Of a stretch of 40,562 nt of DNA, positions 1 through 6,804 are shown piece by piece. Every line of letters starts with the position of its first letter. Positions within the stretch are counted from its first letter, which is position 1. The position numbers and the translations under genes are program-made. Source of the stretch: Nitrobacter sp. 62-23 (GTDB lineage Bacteria > Pseudomonadota > Alphaproteobacteria > Rhizobiales > Xanthobacteraceae); assembly GCF_001897285.1 (NCBI RefSeq), contig NZ_MKSM01000115.1, positions 1 through 40,562 on the forward strand, given 5' to 3'. Below the pieces are notes generated by a model. The model was not told the origin of the DNA and did not search any database. It was given only the letters and a program-made list of their open reading frames with translations.

Positions 1-821
1 GCGACCTCGACAACATGATCGAGCGCATGGAGCGGCTGTCGCGCTCCGGCGACAAGGACGCCGCCAGGCAGTTGCTCGAACAATTGCAGCAGATGCTCGA
101 AAATCTCCAGATGGCGCAGCCGGGCCAGAGCGAGGATGGAGACTTCCAGCAGTCGCTGAACGAACTGGGCGACATGATCCGCAAGCAGCAGCAGTTGCGC
201 GACAGGACTTTCAAGCAGGGTCAGGAGTCACGGCGCGACCGGATGCATGACAACAGCCAGGACGGACAGCATCCGATGGAGGGCTTGCAGCAGGATCAGC
301 AGGCGCTGCAAGACAGGCTGAGGACATTGCAGCAGGAGCTTGCCCGGCGCGGCATGGGACCGGCTCAGCGTGACAGGCTCGGTCAGGACGGCGAGCAGGG
401 ATCGCAGGCTGAACAGGGCGAGGATGGTCTCGGTCAGGCCGATAGCGCCATGGGCGACGCCGGCGGACGGCTTGGCGAAGGCAATGCCGAGGGCGCCGTC
501 GATGCGCAAGGCCGCGCGCTTGAGGCGTTGCGCAAGGGCGCCCGGAGTCTGGCTGAAGCCATGCAGCAGGGCGAGGGGCAGGGCGAGGACGGTTCGGGCA
601 GTCGGGCGGGCAACCGGCAGAGCGGCGGCAACCAGACCGATCCGCTGGGGCGGCCGGTGCGTGGCCGGGAATTCGGCAATGATTCGAGCGTCAGGATTCC
701 CGGTGAGATCGACGTGCAGCGGGTCCGTCGCATTCTCGAAGAGCTGCGCCGCCGTTTCGCCGATCCGTCACGGCCGAAGATCGAACTCGACTACATCGAG
801 CGGCTGCTCAAGGATTACTGA
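1..821 (+). CDS. TIGR02302 family (DUF4175) protein, C-terminal part
   Basis: The reading frame is open from the left edge, so the gene begins outside the window; the visible part is about 272 codons and ends at TGA 819-821. It is very rich in Gln, Gly, Glu and Asp. It ends in an Arg-rich conserved tail containing LEELRRRFADPSRPKIELDY and then ERLLKDY, which I recognise as the C-terminus of the TIGR02302 family. These are long alphaproteobacterial proteins with membrane segments at the N-terminus and a Q-rich, coiled-coil-like C-terminal half. Their function is not established. The stop overlaps the stop of the convergent response-regulator gene by 7 bp. Family assignment is by recognition of the tail only. 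Confidence 0.85.
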   Translation, partial: DLDNMIERMERLSRSGDKDAARQLLEQLQQMLENLQMAQPGQSEDGDFQQSLNELGDMIRKQQQLRDRTFKQGQESRRDRMHDNSQDGQHPMEGLQQDQQALQDRLRTLQQELARRGMGPAQRDRLGQDGEQGSQAEQGEDGLGQADSAMGDAGGRLGEGNAEGAVDAQGRALEALRKGARSLAEAMQQGEGQGEDGSGSRAGNRQSGGNQTDPLGRPVRGREFGNDSSVRIPGEIDVQRVRRILEELRRRFADPSRPKIELDYIERLLKDY

Positions 822-1201
822 TCGTTGCGCGAGCGTCGTTCGGCCAGCGCATCGGCGACGGCGGTGCGGATATCGGCCACCGAAAACGGCTTGGTGACGA
901 CGTCGTGGACGATCGCGTTGAGCCCCGATGCGCGCTCGCGCTGATCGGCGAATCCGGTCATCAACAGAATGACCAGATCTGGGAAATCGCGCGCGGCGGC
1001 CAGCGCCAGGGCGATGCCGTCCATGATCGGCATCTTGATGTCGGTGAGCAGAAGATCGAAGGCGCGGGCGTCGCCGGCCAGAATATCCAGCGCCTCTGCG
1101 CCGTCGGCCGCGGTCACCGTCTCGTGGCTGTCCATGGCGATGGCGCGGGCGACCAGCGACCGCATCGAATCCTCGTCGTCGGCGATGAGAACGCGCGCCA
1201 C
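815..1201 (-). CDS. cpdR: Single-domain response regulator, CpdR-like
   Basis: A 128-residue stand-alone receiver domain with no output domain. The acidic pocket is D8-D9, the phosphoacceptor is D54 (LLLTDIKMP), the switch Thr is T82 (LMTGF) and the conserved Lys is K104 (VTKPF). The GTG at 1201 is chosen because the protein then starts VARVLIADDED, exactly at beta strand 1; a longer frame adds 50 residues with no receiver similarity. It lies 2 bp after the stop of the zinc-ribbon gene, so the two are probably co-transcribed. The LLLTDI.MP.MDGI and TGF patterns and the length resemble CpdR, which in Caulobacter and Sinorhizobium primes ClpXP for cell-cycle proteolysis. It could instead be another orphan receiver; the CpdR identity is inference. 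Confidence 0.85.
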   Translation of the reverse strand: MARVLIADDEDSMRSLVARAIAMDSHETVTAADGAEALDILAGDARAFDLLLTDIKMPIMDGIALALAAARDFPDLVILLMTGFADQRERASGLNAIVHDVVTKPFSVADIRTAVADALAERRSRNDQ

Positions 1202-1203
1202 GG

Positions 1204-2046
1204 CTACACTCCGCTTCCCGTGGCAAGATCCCGCCGGTTGAAGAAACGAACGTCGATGCTGCGGCCTTCGGGCGGCGGCGACGCCAGCCGCGAACGGAAC
1301 CAGACATTCTCGCCGGGCTTGAGCGCAGCCTGTTCGAGCACCGCGTTCCACGCATAGATCTCCGAGCCGTGTGCGTCACGGACGCTGAAGCGCAGGCGTG
1401 GCAATTCGACCGGCTTGCGGGTTTGCGCCACGATCATCCCTTCGATGATCAGGACGGGTTTGCCGTCGACGGTTTCGCTCGACATCTTGACGTCCTTGAA
1501 CACTAGGCCCCGCAAGTTCACCTCCAGCCCGGCGAGACGATAGAACGTTGCGGTTTGCGGCAGCAGCCGCACGATCTCGGCGCGCCAGATCACCAGCGCC
1601 AGCACCATGGCGGCCATCGCGACGCAGACGATGTTCAGATTCACCGCAGCGCCGCGCAACGCGAACCTCGGCTTGAGCAATCCGCGCAGCCGCGAGGTGA
1701 GCGGGCGCTTGTCGGCCTGAGGCTGAGGCGTATTGTCCTGCTGCGCCGGCGAGGTCCATGCGCCGGCAAGCTCCTGTTGCGTGCCGCCGGGTTCCGGGGT
1801 TTCCGGCAGGTCGCTGGCGATCGAAGGGCTGTCGATGGAGGGGATGGCTCGCGCGGGTTCGGTCCATCCCGCCGCCTCGTCCGCTCCTGCCATGGAAGGA
1901 ACGCGAGCGGCGGCGACGGCTACCTTTTCGGGCATTGCCCGCCATGTTTCCTTGCAGCGCGAGCAGCGCACGGTGCGGCCCGCATCGCCGAAAGTTGCGG
2001 AGTCGACCGCGTAGGATGTCGTACAATGAGGGCAGATGATGTGCAT
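1204..2046 (-). CDS. MJ0042-type zinc-ribbon membrane protein (DUF3426-like)
   Basis: 280 residues. The N-terminus is a zinc ribbon with two CxxC knuckles, CPHC at residues 5-8 and CSRC near 28-31, as in the MJ0042 zinc-finger domain. A low-complexity linker follows. One membrane segment (IVCVAMAAMVLALVIW, about residue 140-155) leads to a C-terminal beta-rich region of about 120 residues resembling DUF3426. The predicted topology is a cytoplasmic zinc ribbon and an external C-terminal domain. Function is unknown. It is transcribed divergently from ftsE and sits just upstream of the CpdR-like receiver. Confidence 0.85.
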   Translation of the reverse strand: MHIICPHCTTSYAVDSATFGDAGRTVRCSRCKETWRAMPEKVAVAAARVPSMAGADEAAGWTEPARAIPSIDSPSIASDLPETPEPGGTQQELAGAWTSPAQQDNTPQPQADKRPLTSRLRGLLKPRFALRGAAVNLNIVCVAMAAMVLALVIWRAEIVRLLPQTATFYRLAGLEVNLRGLVFKDVKMSSETVDGKPVLIIEGMIVAQTRKPVELPRLRFSVRDAHGSEIYAWNAVLEQAALKPGENVWFRSRLASPPPEGRSIDVRFFNRRDLATGSGV

Positions 2047-2313
2047 GGACGAATCGCCGCAAATGACGCTGTCCGGAGTCTATGCGCCGACCGTTAACGA
2101 ATCGGAAACCATAACCGACGCACAACGGATCCGATCGCCGCAGGGGCGCGCAAGGTCCGGGCAGCTTGATTTGGCCGATCGCGTCCGCGAACCGAGTTCG
2201 TGGGGCGGATCGGAAATTCTCCTCATTTTCGTAAGGAGCCCGTCAAGGGAACTTCTGAACGACCGACGTTGACGTCTTTTCTGATCCAAGGTTCGCGAAA
2301 GGAGGCGCCAGGA

Positions 2314-2349
2314 ATGTTGCGAACTTTGGATTCGGGGCGCCAGGCTTGA
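2314..2349 (+). CDS. Putative 11-codon leader ORF coupled to ftsE
   Basis: ATG at 2314 follows a strong Shine-Dalgarno sequence (AAAGGAGG, 2298-2305, spacer 8) and encodes MLRTLDSGRQA. Its TGA (2347-2349) overlaps the TTG start codon of ftsE (2346-2348). The only good ribosome site before ftsE therefore serves this mini-ORF, and ftsE would be reached by termination-reinitiation. This is read directly from the sequence; translation of the leader is inference. Confidence 0.5.
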   Translation: MLRTLDSGRQA

Positions 2350-3005
2350 TCCGATTCGAAAATGTCGGCTTGCGCTACGGGCTCGGCCCGGAGATTTTGC
2401 GCGACCTCAGCTTTCAGGTTCCGGCCCATTCCTTCCAGTTTCTCACCGGCCCGTCGGGGGCAGGAAAGACGTCCCTGCTGCGGCTGTTGTTTCTGTCGCT
2501 GCGGCCGACGCGGGGGCTGGTCAATTTGTTCGGTCAGGACGTCTCGCTGCTTGGCAAGGACGAGGTCGCCGATTTGCGCAAGCGCATCGGCATCGTCTTG
2601 CAGGACTTTCGCCTGCTCGATCACATGACCACTTACGAGAACGTCGCCTTGCCGTTCCGGGTGATGGGGCGCGATGAGTCGACCTACCGGCGCGAAGTCA
2701 TCGATCTTCTGAGATGGGTGGGGCTCGGCGAACGCATGGACGCGCTGCCACCGGTGTTATCCGGCGGCGAGAAGCAGCGCGCGGCGATCGCTCGGGCGGT
2801 GATCGCGCGTCCGCAACTCCTGCTGGCGGACGAGCCGACCGGCAACGTCGATCCGACGCTCGGACGGCGGTTGTTGCGGTTGTTCATCGAGCTGAACAAA
2901 TCCGGCACGGCGGTCATCATCGCCACCCACGATATCACGCTGATGGACCAGTACGACGCGCGGCGTCTGGTGCTCCATCAGGGACGGCTGCACGTCTATG
3001 AGTAA
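2346..3005 (+). CDS. ftsE: Cell-division ATP-binding protein FtsE
   Basis: 219 residues, the usual FtsE size. ABC ATPase motifs in order: Walker A GPSGAGKT (35-42), Q-loop Q86, signature LSGGE (138-142), Walker B LLLADE (158-163) and switch His H195. FtsE pairs with the membrane protein FtsX; in well-studied bacteria the complex sits at the septum and activates peptidoglycan hydrolases through periplasmic partners. TTG at 2346 is chosen because it gives the family-typical N-terminus MIRFENVGLRY. It has no strong ribosome site of its own (see the leader ORF). ftsE overlaps ftsX by 8 bp, so the pair is translationally coupled. Confidence 0.95.
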   Translation: MIRFENVGLRYGLGPEILRDLSFQVPAHSFQFLTGPSGAGKTSLLRLLFLSLRPTRGLVNLFGQDVSLLGKDEVADLRKRIGIVLQDFRLLDHMTTYENVALPFRVMGRDESTYRREVIDLLRWVGLGERMDALPPVLSGGEKQRAAIARAVIARPQLLLADEPTGNVDPTLGRRLLRLFIELNKSGTAVIIATHDITLMDQYDARRLVLHQGRLHVYE

Positions 3006-3969
3006 CACTGGCGACGACCACGGCGTTTTGATGGACCTCGGGCGCGAACGCCCGCAGGTGCCGGCCCGCGCGCGCAACATGTCGCCGATCGTGCCGCGCG
3101 CTTCGATCGCCGGCCGTGCTCTGGTCGCCGTCGTCGCCATCATGACGTTTCTCGCCTCGATCACGACCGGGGCGGTTCTGCTGGTCAGCGCCTCGGCGAC
3201 GGAATGGCAGTCGGACGTTGCGAGCGAAATCACCATTCAGGTGCGCCCGGTCGCCGGTCGCGACATTGAGCGCGACGTTGCCGCTGTCGCCGGCGCCGTG
3301 CGCGCCGAGCCGGGCATTCTTGAGGTCAGGCCGTACACCCGGGAGGAGTCCGCCAGGCTGCTGGAGCCGTGGCTCGGCAGTGGCCTGTCGCTTGACGATC
3401 TGCCGGTGCCGCGCATGATCGTGGCGCGGGCGGCGCCGGGGACCAGGCTCGACCTTGAAGGACTCCGCGGCCGCGTGACGCAGGTGGCGCCGTCGGCCAG
3501 CGTGGACGACCATCGCGCCTGGATCAACCGGATGCGGTCGATGACCAATGCGACGGTGTTCGCCGGGATCGGCGTGCTCGTTTTGGTCATCATCGCCACT
3601 ATAATTTCGGTATCCTTCGCGACCCGTGGTGCCATGGCGGCCAACCGGCCGATCGTCGAGGTGCTGCATTTCGTCGGCGCGAGCGACCGCTACATCGCCA
3701 ATCGCTTCCTGCGGCATTTCCTGCGGCTCGGGTTCGAGGGCGGCGCGATCGGCTGCGTCGCCGCCATGCTGATGTTCGGCTTCTCCGAATCGATCGCCAC
3801 CTGGTTTTCCGGAACGCCGGTCGGAGACCAGTTCGCGGCGCTGCTGGGCACGTTCTCGCTGCGTCCTTCAGGCTATCTCGTTCTGGCGGCGCAGACGGTG
3901 CTGATCGCCGCGATCACCGCCCTGGCCGCCCGCCGCACGTTGTTTGCGACGCTGGACGAAATTGACTGA
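2998..3969 (+). CDS. ftsX: Cell-division permease-like protein FtsX
   Basis: 323 residues. The first membrane segment is near residues 40-63 (VAVVAIMTFLASITTGAVLL). A periplasmic extracellular domain of about 120 residues follows (IQVRPVAGRDIERD to the WINRMRSM segment). Three further membrane segments start near 183 (VFAGIGVLVLVIIATIISV), near 247 and near 297, ending in the FtsX/MacB-type fold. It is the partner of FtsE, couples ATP hydrolysis to peptidoglycan hydrolase control, and lies immediately downstream with an 8-bp overlap. The N-terminal tail of about 35 residues is cytoplasmic and Arg-rich. Confidence 0.93.
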   Translation: MSNTGDDHGVLMDLGRERPQVPARARNMSPIVPRASIAGRALVAVVAIMTFLASITTGAVLLVSASATEWQSDVASEITIQVRPVAGRDIERDVAAVAGAVRAEPGILEVRPYTREESARLLEPWLGSGLSLDDLPVPRMIVARAAPGTRLDLEGLRGRVTQVAPSASVDDHRAWINRMRSMTNATVFAGIGVLVLVIIATIISVSFATRGAMAANRPIVEVLHFVGASDRYIANRFLRHFLRLGFEGGAIGCVAAMLMFGFSESIATWFSGTPVGDQFAALLGTFSLRPSGYLVLAAQTVLIAAITALAARRTLFATLDEID

Positions 3970-3995
3970 GTGGCTGGTTCAGGTCTCCCGCTTTA

Positions 3996-4039
3996 CCTAG
4001 CGCGACCGGATTCCACTTCGCCCCAAAACGAACTAAAGT
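3996..4039 (+). repeat. Degenerate copy of dispersed repeat (right part)
   Basis: The segment aligns with the right part of the 97-bp repeat at 5884-5980 and 37202-37298: shared blocks are CCGG..TCCACTTCG, then AAAACG and TA.AG. It fills most of the gap between ftsX and the YdcF-like gene. It is clearly more diverged than the other two copies. Confidence 0.5.
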
Positions 4040-4064
4040 CGGGGTGACCAGGAATATCGCACGG

Positions 4065-4784
4065 ATGAGTGAACAAGCGCGCCATGACAAGCCGGAAGCC
4101 ACGCGCCAGACGCCGGCGCGGCGTCGCGCCAGGATGCTCGCGGCGGTGGTTGCCGTAGCCGGGATCGCCTTTGTCGGGGCGGGAGTGGGCTTCGTCGGAT
4201 TTCTGTCGCAACTGCGCGGAGTCGAAACGAAACCGGCCAGCAATGCCGACGGCATCGTCGTGCTCACCGGCGGATCGTCGCGGATTTCCGACGCGATCGA
4301 GCTTCTGGCCGGCGGCTATGGCAAGCGACTGCTGATCTCGGGCGTCCACCCCACCAACGGGGTCAGTGATATCTCGCGCTCCTTGCCCGACAGCCAGCGG
4401 CTGCTGACATGCTGCGTCGATCTCGATCGGTCGGCGGTCAACACCCGGAGCAATGCCAGCGAGACGCGGCGCTGGGTCGACGAACGGGGTTTCCACTCGC
4501 TGATCGTGGTGACCTCCAACTATCACATGCCCCGCGCCATCGTCGAATTGTCGCATGCGATGCCGGACATCACCCTGATTCCGTTTGCGGTGATCGGCGA
4601 TAAGTGGCGCGAAGAGCCATGGTGGACGAGCGGTGCTACCTTGCGGCTGTTGCTGTCGGAATATGTCAAATACCTCGCCGCGGAGGCGCGGGTTCGCCTG
4701 GCTTATATTGGTCTCGAACCTTTCCCCGAGACCACCGACCCGTCTGCCGGATCGGCCGAGCCGAAACGACCGCCCTCCGGTTAG
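4065..4784 (+). CDS. YdcF-like DUF218 membrane-anchored protein
   Basis: 239 residues from the ATG at 4065; a GTG at 4044 would add 7 residues. A basic N-terminus is followed by one membrane segment (AAVVAVAGIAFVGAGVGFVG, about residues 25-46). The DUF218 core then shows the family signatures: IVVLTGGSSRISDAIELL, KRLLISGVHP, the S-N-x-ETRRWV region and VVTSNYHMPRA. E. coli family members are SanA/YdcF (envelope integrity, nucleotide binding), but the biochemical role is not settled. It lies between ftsX and an acyltransferase on the same strand, which fits an envelope function. Confidence 0.88.
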   Translation: MSEQARHDKPEATRQTPARRRARMLAAVVAVAGIAFVGAGVGFVGFLSQLRGVETKPASNADGIVVLTGGSSRISDAIELLAGGYGKRLLISGVHPTNGVSDISRSLPDSQRLLTCCVDLDRSAVNTRSNASETRRWVDERGFHSLIVVTSNYHMPRAIVELSHAMPDITLIPFAVIGDKWREEPWWTSGATLRLLLSEYVKYLAAEARVRLAYIGLEPFPETTDPSAGSAEPKRPPSG

Positions 4785-4787
4785 TGT

Positions 4788-4850
4788 ATGATCCCGATCC
4801 AAACGGCCGCGCCAGCGCAAGGTGCAAGCCGGTTTTGCGATCAGAACACG
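4788..4850 (+). repeat. Degenerate copy of the ATGATCCCGA palindromic repeat
   Basis: ATGATCCCGA at 4788 and AGCCGGTTTTGCG near 4827 match, in order, parts of the intact palindrome at 5699-5742 (ATGATCCCGAAA, AACCGGTTTTCGG). The arms no longer pair well. It lies between the YdcF-like gene and the acyltransferase, so the acyltransferase is flanked by a decayed and an intact copy. Confidence 0.4.
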
Positions 4851-4923
4851 CGCGGGTTATTGATGAGAGCATTGCCTTGCGGCTGGCCGGATCCGCTTCC
4901 GGCGCCACGAAATTGGATCGTTG

Positions 4924-5697
4924 ATGATTTTGATCTTTCTGCGCTCGCTGGTCTTCAACGTCCTGTTCTATCTGACGATGGCGATCTGGATCATTGCCGC
5001 GCTGCCGACCTTCGCGATGCCGCGCGCAGCCCTCGTCGGCATGGCGAAGGCCTGGGGACGCTGGAACATCTGGCTGATGCGGGTGATTTGCGGCACGCGC
5101 GTGAGGATTCTCGGCGCCGGAAGGATTCCGAAAGGGCCGCTGATCATCGCTTCGAAGCATCAGTCGATGTGGGAGACGTTCGCGCTGTTCAGTCTCATCG
5201 ACCAGCCGATCGTCATTCTCAAGCGCGAGTTGAAGTGGATTCCGTTTTTCGGCTGGTATCTGACGAAGACCGGCATGATCGGCATCGACCGCAAGGCCGG
5301 CATACGCTCGCTCAAGATGCTGGCCCGGATGACGCAGGAGCAGATGCGTCTCGGGCGTCAGCTTGTCATTTTCCCCGAGGGGACGCGGCGGGCGATCGGC
5401 GCGCCGCCGGCATATAAAAGCGGCGTCGCCATGATCTATGCCGAGGCCAAGGTGCCGTGCGTGCCGGTGGCGCTCAATTCCGGCCTGTGCTGGCCGCGCC
5501 GCACGTTCCTGCGCTATCCCGGAACGATTTCGGTCGAGTTTCTCGATCCGCTGCCGCCGGGATTGCGGCGCGACGAATTCATGTCGCGGCTGGCGGCCTC
5601 GATCGAAACAGCGACGACGGCTCTGGTCGAGGCGGAGCAGCGCGAGCAGGCGCGGTTGTTCGGGCGCGGGCCGGACGCCTCAAAGACCGAGGATTAG
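4924..5697 (+). CDS. plsC: 1-acyl-sn-glycerol-3-phosphate acyltransferase (PlsC family)
   Basis: 257 residues from the ATG at 4924; a TTG lies directly before it. The N-terminal membrane segment is about residues 10-30. The acyltransferase block 1 is SKHQSMWET with H79 and, four residues on, E84 where most families have Asp (HX4D becomes HX4E). Block 3 is FPEGTR (150-155) and block 4 is VPCVPVALNSG. The enzyme class transfers a second acyl chain to lysophosphatidic acid to make phosphatidic acid at the inner membrane. The presence of Glu in place of Asp leaves some doubt about the exact substrate. Confidence 0.88.
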   Translation: MILIFLRSLVFNVLFYLTMAIWIIAALPTFAMPRAALVGMAKAWGRWNIWLMRVICGTRVRILGAGRIPKGPLIIASKHQSMWETFALFSLIDQPIVILKRELKWIPFFGWYLTKTGMIGIDRKAGIRSLKMLARMTQEQMRLGRQLVIFPEGTRRAIGAPPAYKSGVAMIYAEAKVPCVPVALNSGLCWPRRTFLRYPGTISVEFLDPLPPGLRRDEFMSRLAASIETATTALVEAEQREQARLFGRGPDASKTED

Positions 5698-5698
5698 A

Positions 5699-5742
5699 GC
5701 ATGATCCCGAAAGTGGAAACCGGTTTTCGGAAAAGATCATGC
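5699..5742. repeat. Palindromic repeat GCATGATC...GATCATGC
   Basis: Outer arms GCATGATC (5699-5706) and GATCATGC (5735-5742) are perfect inverted repeats; CCGAAA and TTTTCGG form an inner stem. It begins 2 bp after the acyltransferase stop, so it probably ends up as a hairpin in the 3' end of that mRNA. The type is very common in Bradyrhizobiaceae genomes (recognition). Confidence 0.8.
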
Positions 5743-5784
5743 CCAATCAAAACAAGCAACGAGTCTGATTCAAACAGTTGAAGC

Positions 5785-5858
5785 AGTGGGTCCGATTCTA
5801 ACATTTGCATCCCGTTGCGGCAGGGAGTTCTTGCAAATGTTAGAATCAAAGGACCACT
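5785..5858. repeat. Palindromic element with AGTGG...CCACT ends (copy A)
   Basis: A perfect 15-bp inverted repeat, GATTCTAACATTTGC (5794-5808) and GCAAATGTTAGAATC (5833-5847), surrounds a 24-bp GC-rich centre. The outer ends AGTGGGTCC (5785-5793) and GGACCACT (5851-5858) pair with one bulge. It has no coding capacity. The layout matches the neighbouring element at 5979-6053, although the arms differ in sequence. Confidence 0.75.
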
Positions 5859-5883
5859 AGCAACTATCAGGTTTCCAGGGTCC

Positions 5884-5980
5884 TTCACCGTTCCATGGAA
5901 ACAGTGAAAGACTCTAGGCGCTTGATTTAACGCGTTTTCTTCACGCGAACCGGTATCCACTTCGCTCGAAAACGCTATAG
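5884..5980 (+). repeat. 97-bp dispersed repeat, copy 1
   Basis: It matches 37202-37298 at 93 of 97 positions in the same orientation, running from TTCACCGT to CGCTATAG. Its right edge (AG, 5979-5980) is also the left edge of the palindromic element at 5979-6053. Read on the minus strand it gives the short peptide VDTGSREENA, which I regard as non-coding. Confidence 0.85.
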
Positions 5981-6053
5981 TGGAGTTTTGAATTTGACAT
6001 TCGCCTGCCGGGTTTGCTGCAAAGTGGGTAGCGAATGTCAAATGCACTCCACT
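5979..6053. repeat. Palindromic element with AGTGG...CCACT ends (copy B)
   Basis: The ends AGTGGAG (5979-5985) and CTCCACT (6047-6053) and the inner arms TTTGACATTCGC (5993-6004) and GCGAATGTCAAA (6031-6042) are perfect inverted repeats. The right end overlaps the stop codon (6052-6054) of the gamma-glutamylcyclotransferase gene, so the element supplies part of that stop codon. Confidence 0.8.
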
Positions 6054-6636
6054 AGCCGCGCACCGGCGTATCGTCGCGCAGCAATTCCGCCAGCTGATGA
6101 AGTTTCGGGTCGCGAAAGCCCTGTGCCTCGATCGACTTCACGGTGGACAGCACGTAGTCGCGATTATGGCCGGAGCGGCCGTGGCCCTGCCGCACGTAGC
6201 GAACCTGTTCCGCCAGCGTCAGCCGTCCGGCATACTGGACATGACCGCGATCGACGACATAGGCCAGCGCGCTGACCCGCCGGCGGGCGTCGTCCTCGAG
6301 CCAGACGGAGCGCATCACCTCGCGATAGACGTGGGTGGTCTGTTCGCGCCCGCGCAGGTAAGCGAGGGTGGCCTCGCGACAGCTCGGCGCAACGCGGAAC
6401 GCGATGCCGCGGCAGGCGCCTCCGCGGTCGAGGCCGAGAACCAGCCCCGGTTTCTCCGGCGTCCCGCGATGGTCGAACGAATAGACGCAGAGCGCCCGGT
6501 GCTCGCCGATCAGCCGCGCCGGCACCTGCTCGGCAAAGTCGAATCCCGGCCGCCACATCAGCGAACCGTAACCGAACACCCAGAAATCGGTATCGGAATG
6601 GCCGGAACCCGGCTCGAATTGTCGTTGAGCATTCAT
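6052..6636 (-). CDS. ChaC-like gamma-glutamylcyclotransferase
   Basis: 194 residues from the ATG at 6636, just before the conserved FWVFGYGSLMW (residues 18-28), the substrate-binding YGSL motif of the fold. YLRGREQ carries the likely catalytic Glu, as in ChaC proteins. Family members release 5-oxoproline from glutathione or other gamma-glutamyl compounds in the cytoplasm. An upstream open frame extends to 7089 but overlaps the divergent DUF2125 gene and has no similarity, so it is rejected as start. The stop codon lies in a palindromic repeat. The exact substrate cannot be read from sequence. Confidence 0.88.
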   Translation of the reverse strand: MNAQRQFEPGSGHSDTDFWVFGYGSLMWRPGFDFAEQVPARLIGEHRALCVYSFDHRGTPEKPGLVLGLDRGGACRGIAFRVAPSCREATLAYLRGREQTTHVYREVMRSVWLEDDARRRVSALAYVVDRGHVQYAGRLTLAEQVRYVRQGHGRSGHNRDYVLSTVKSIEAQGFRDPKLHQLAELLRDDTPVRG

Positions 6637-6804
6637 CGCGTATGCCTGGAGGGTTGCGGTTCTTTGACCGCATCCTGCCCCTGAAATATTGCAGACCCGC
6701 GCTGTCAGGCGAAGCGGAATTGAAAGGGCTGGTTTTGCCGCAACGGCGCGATTATTCTCCAAGGCAACCGCTGATTTGACAAATTCACGAGTGTACCTTC
6801 CTGC

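Noticed and set aside
5694-6047. Minus-strand 117-codon ORF
   Set aside because: Composed entirely of palindromic and dispersed repeats.
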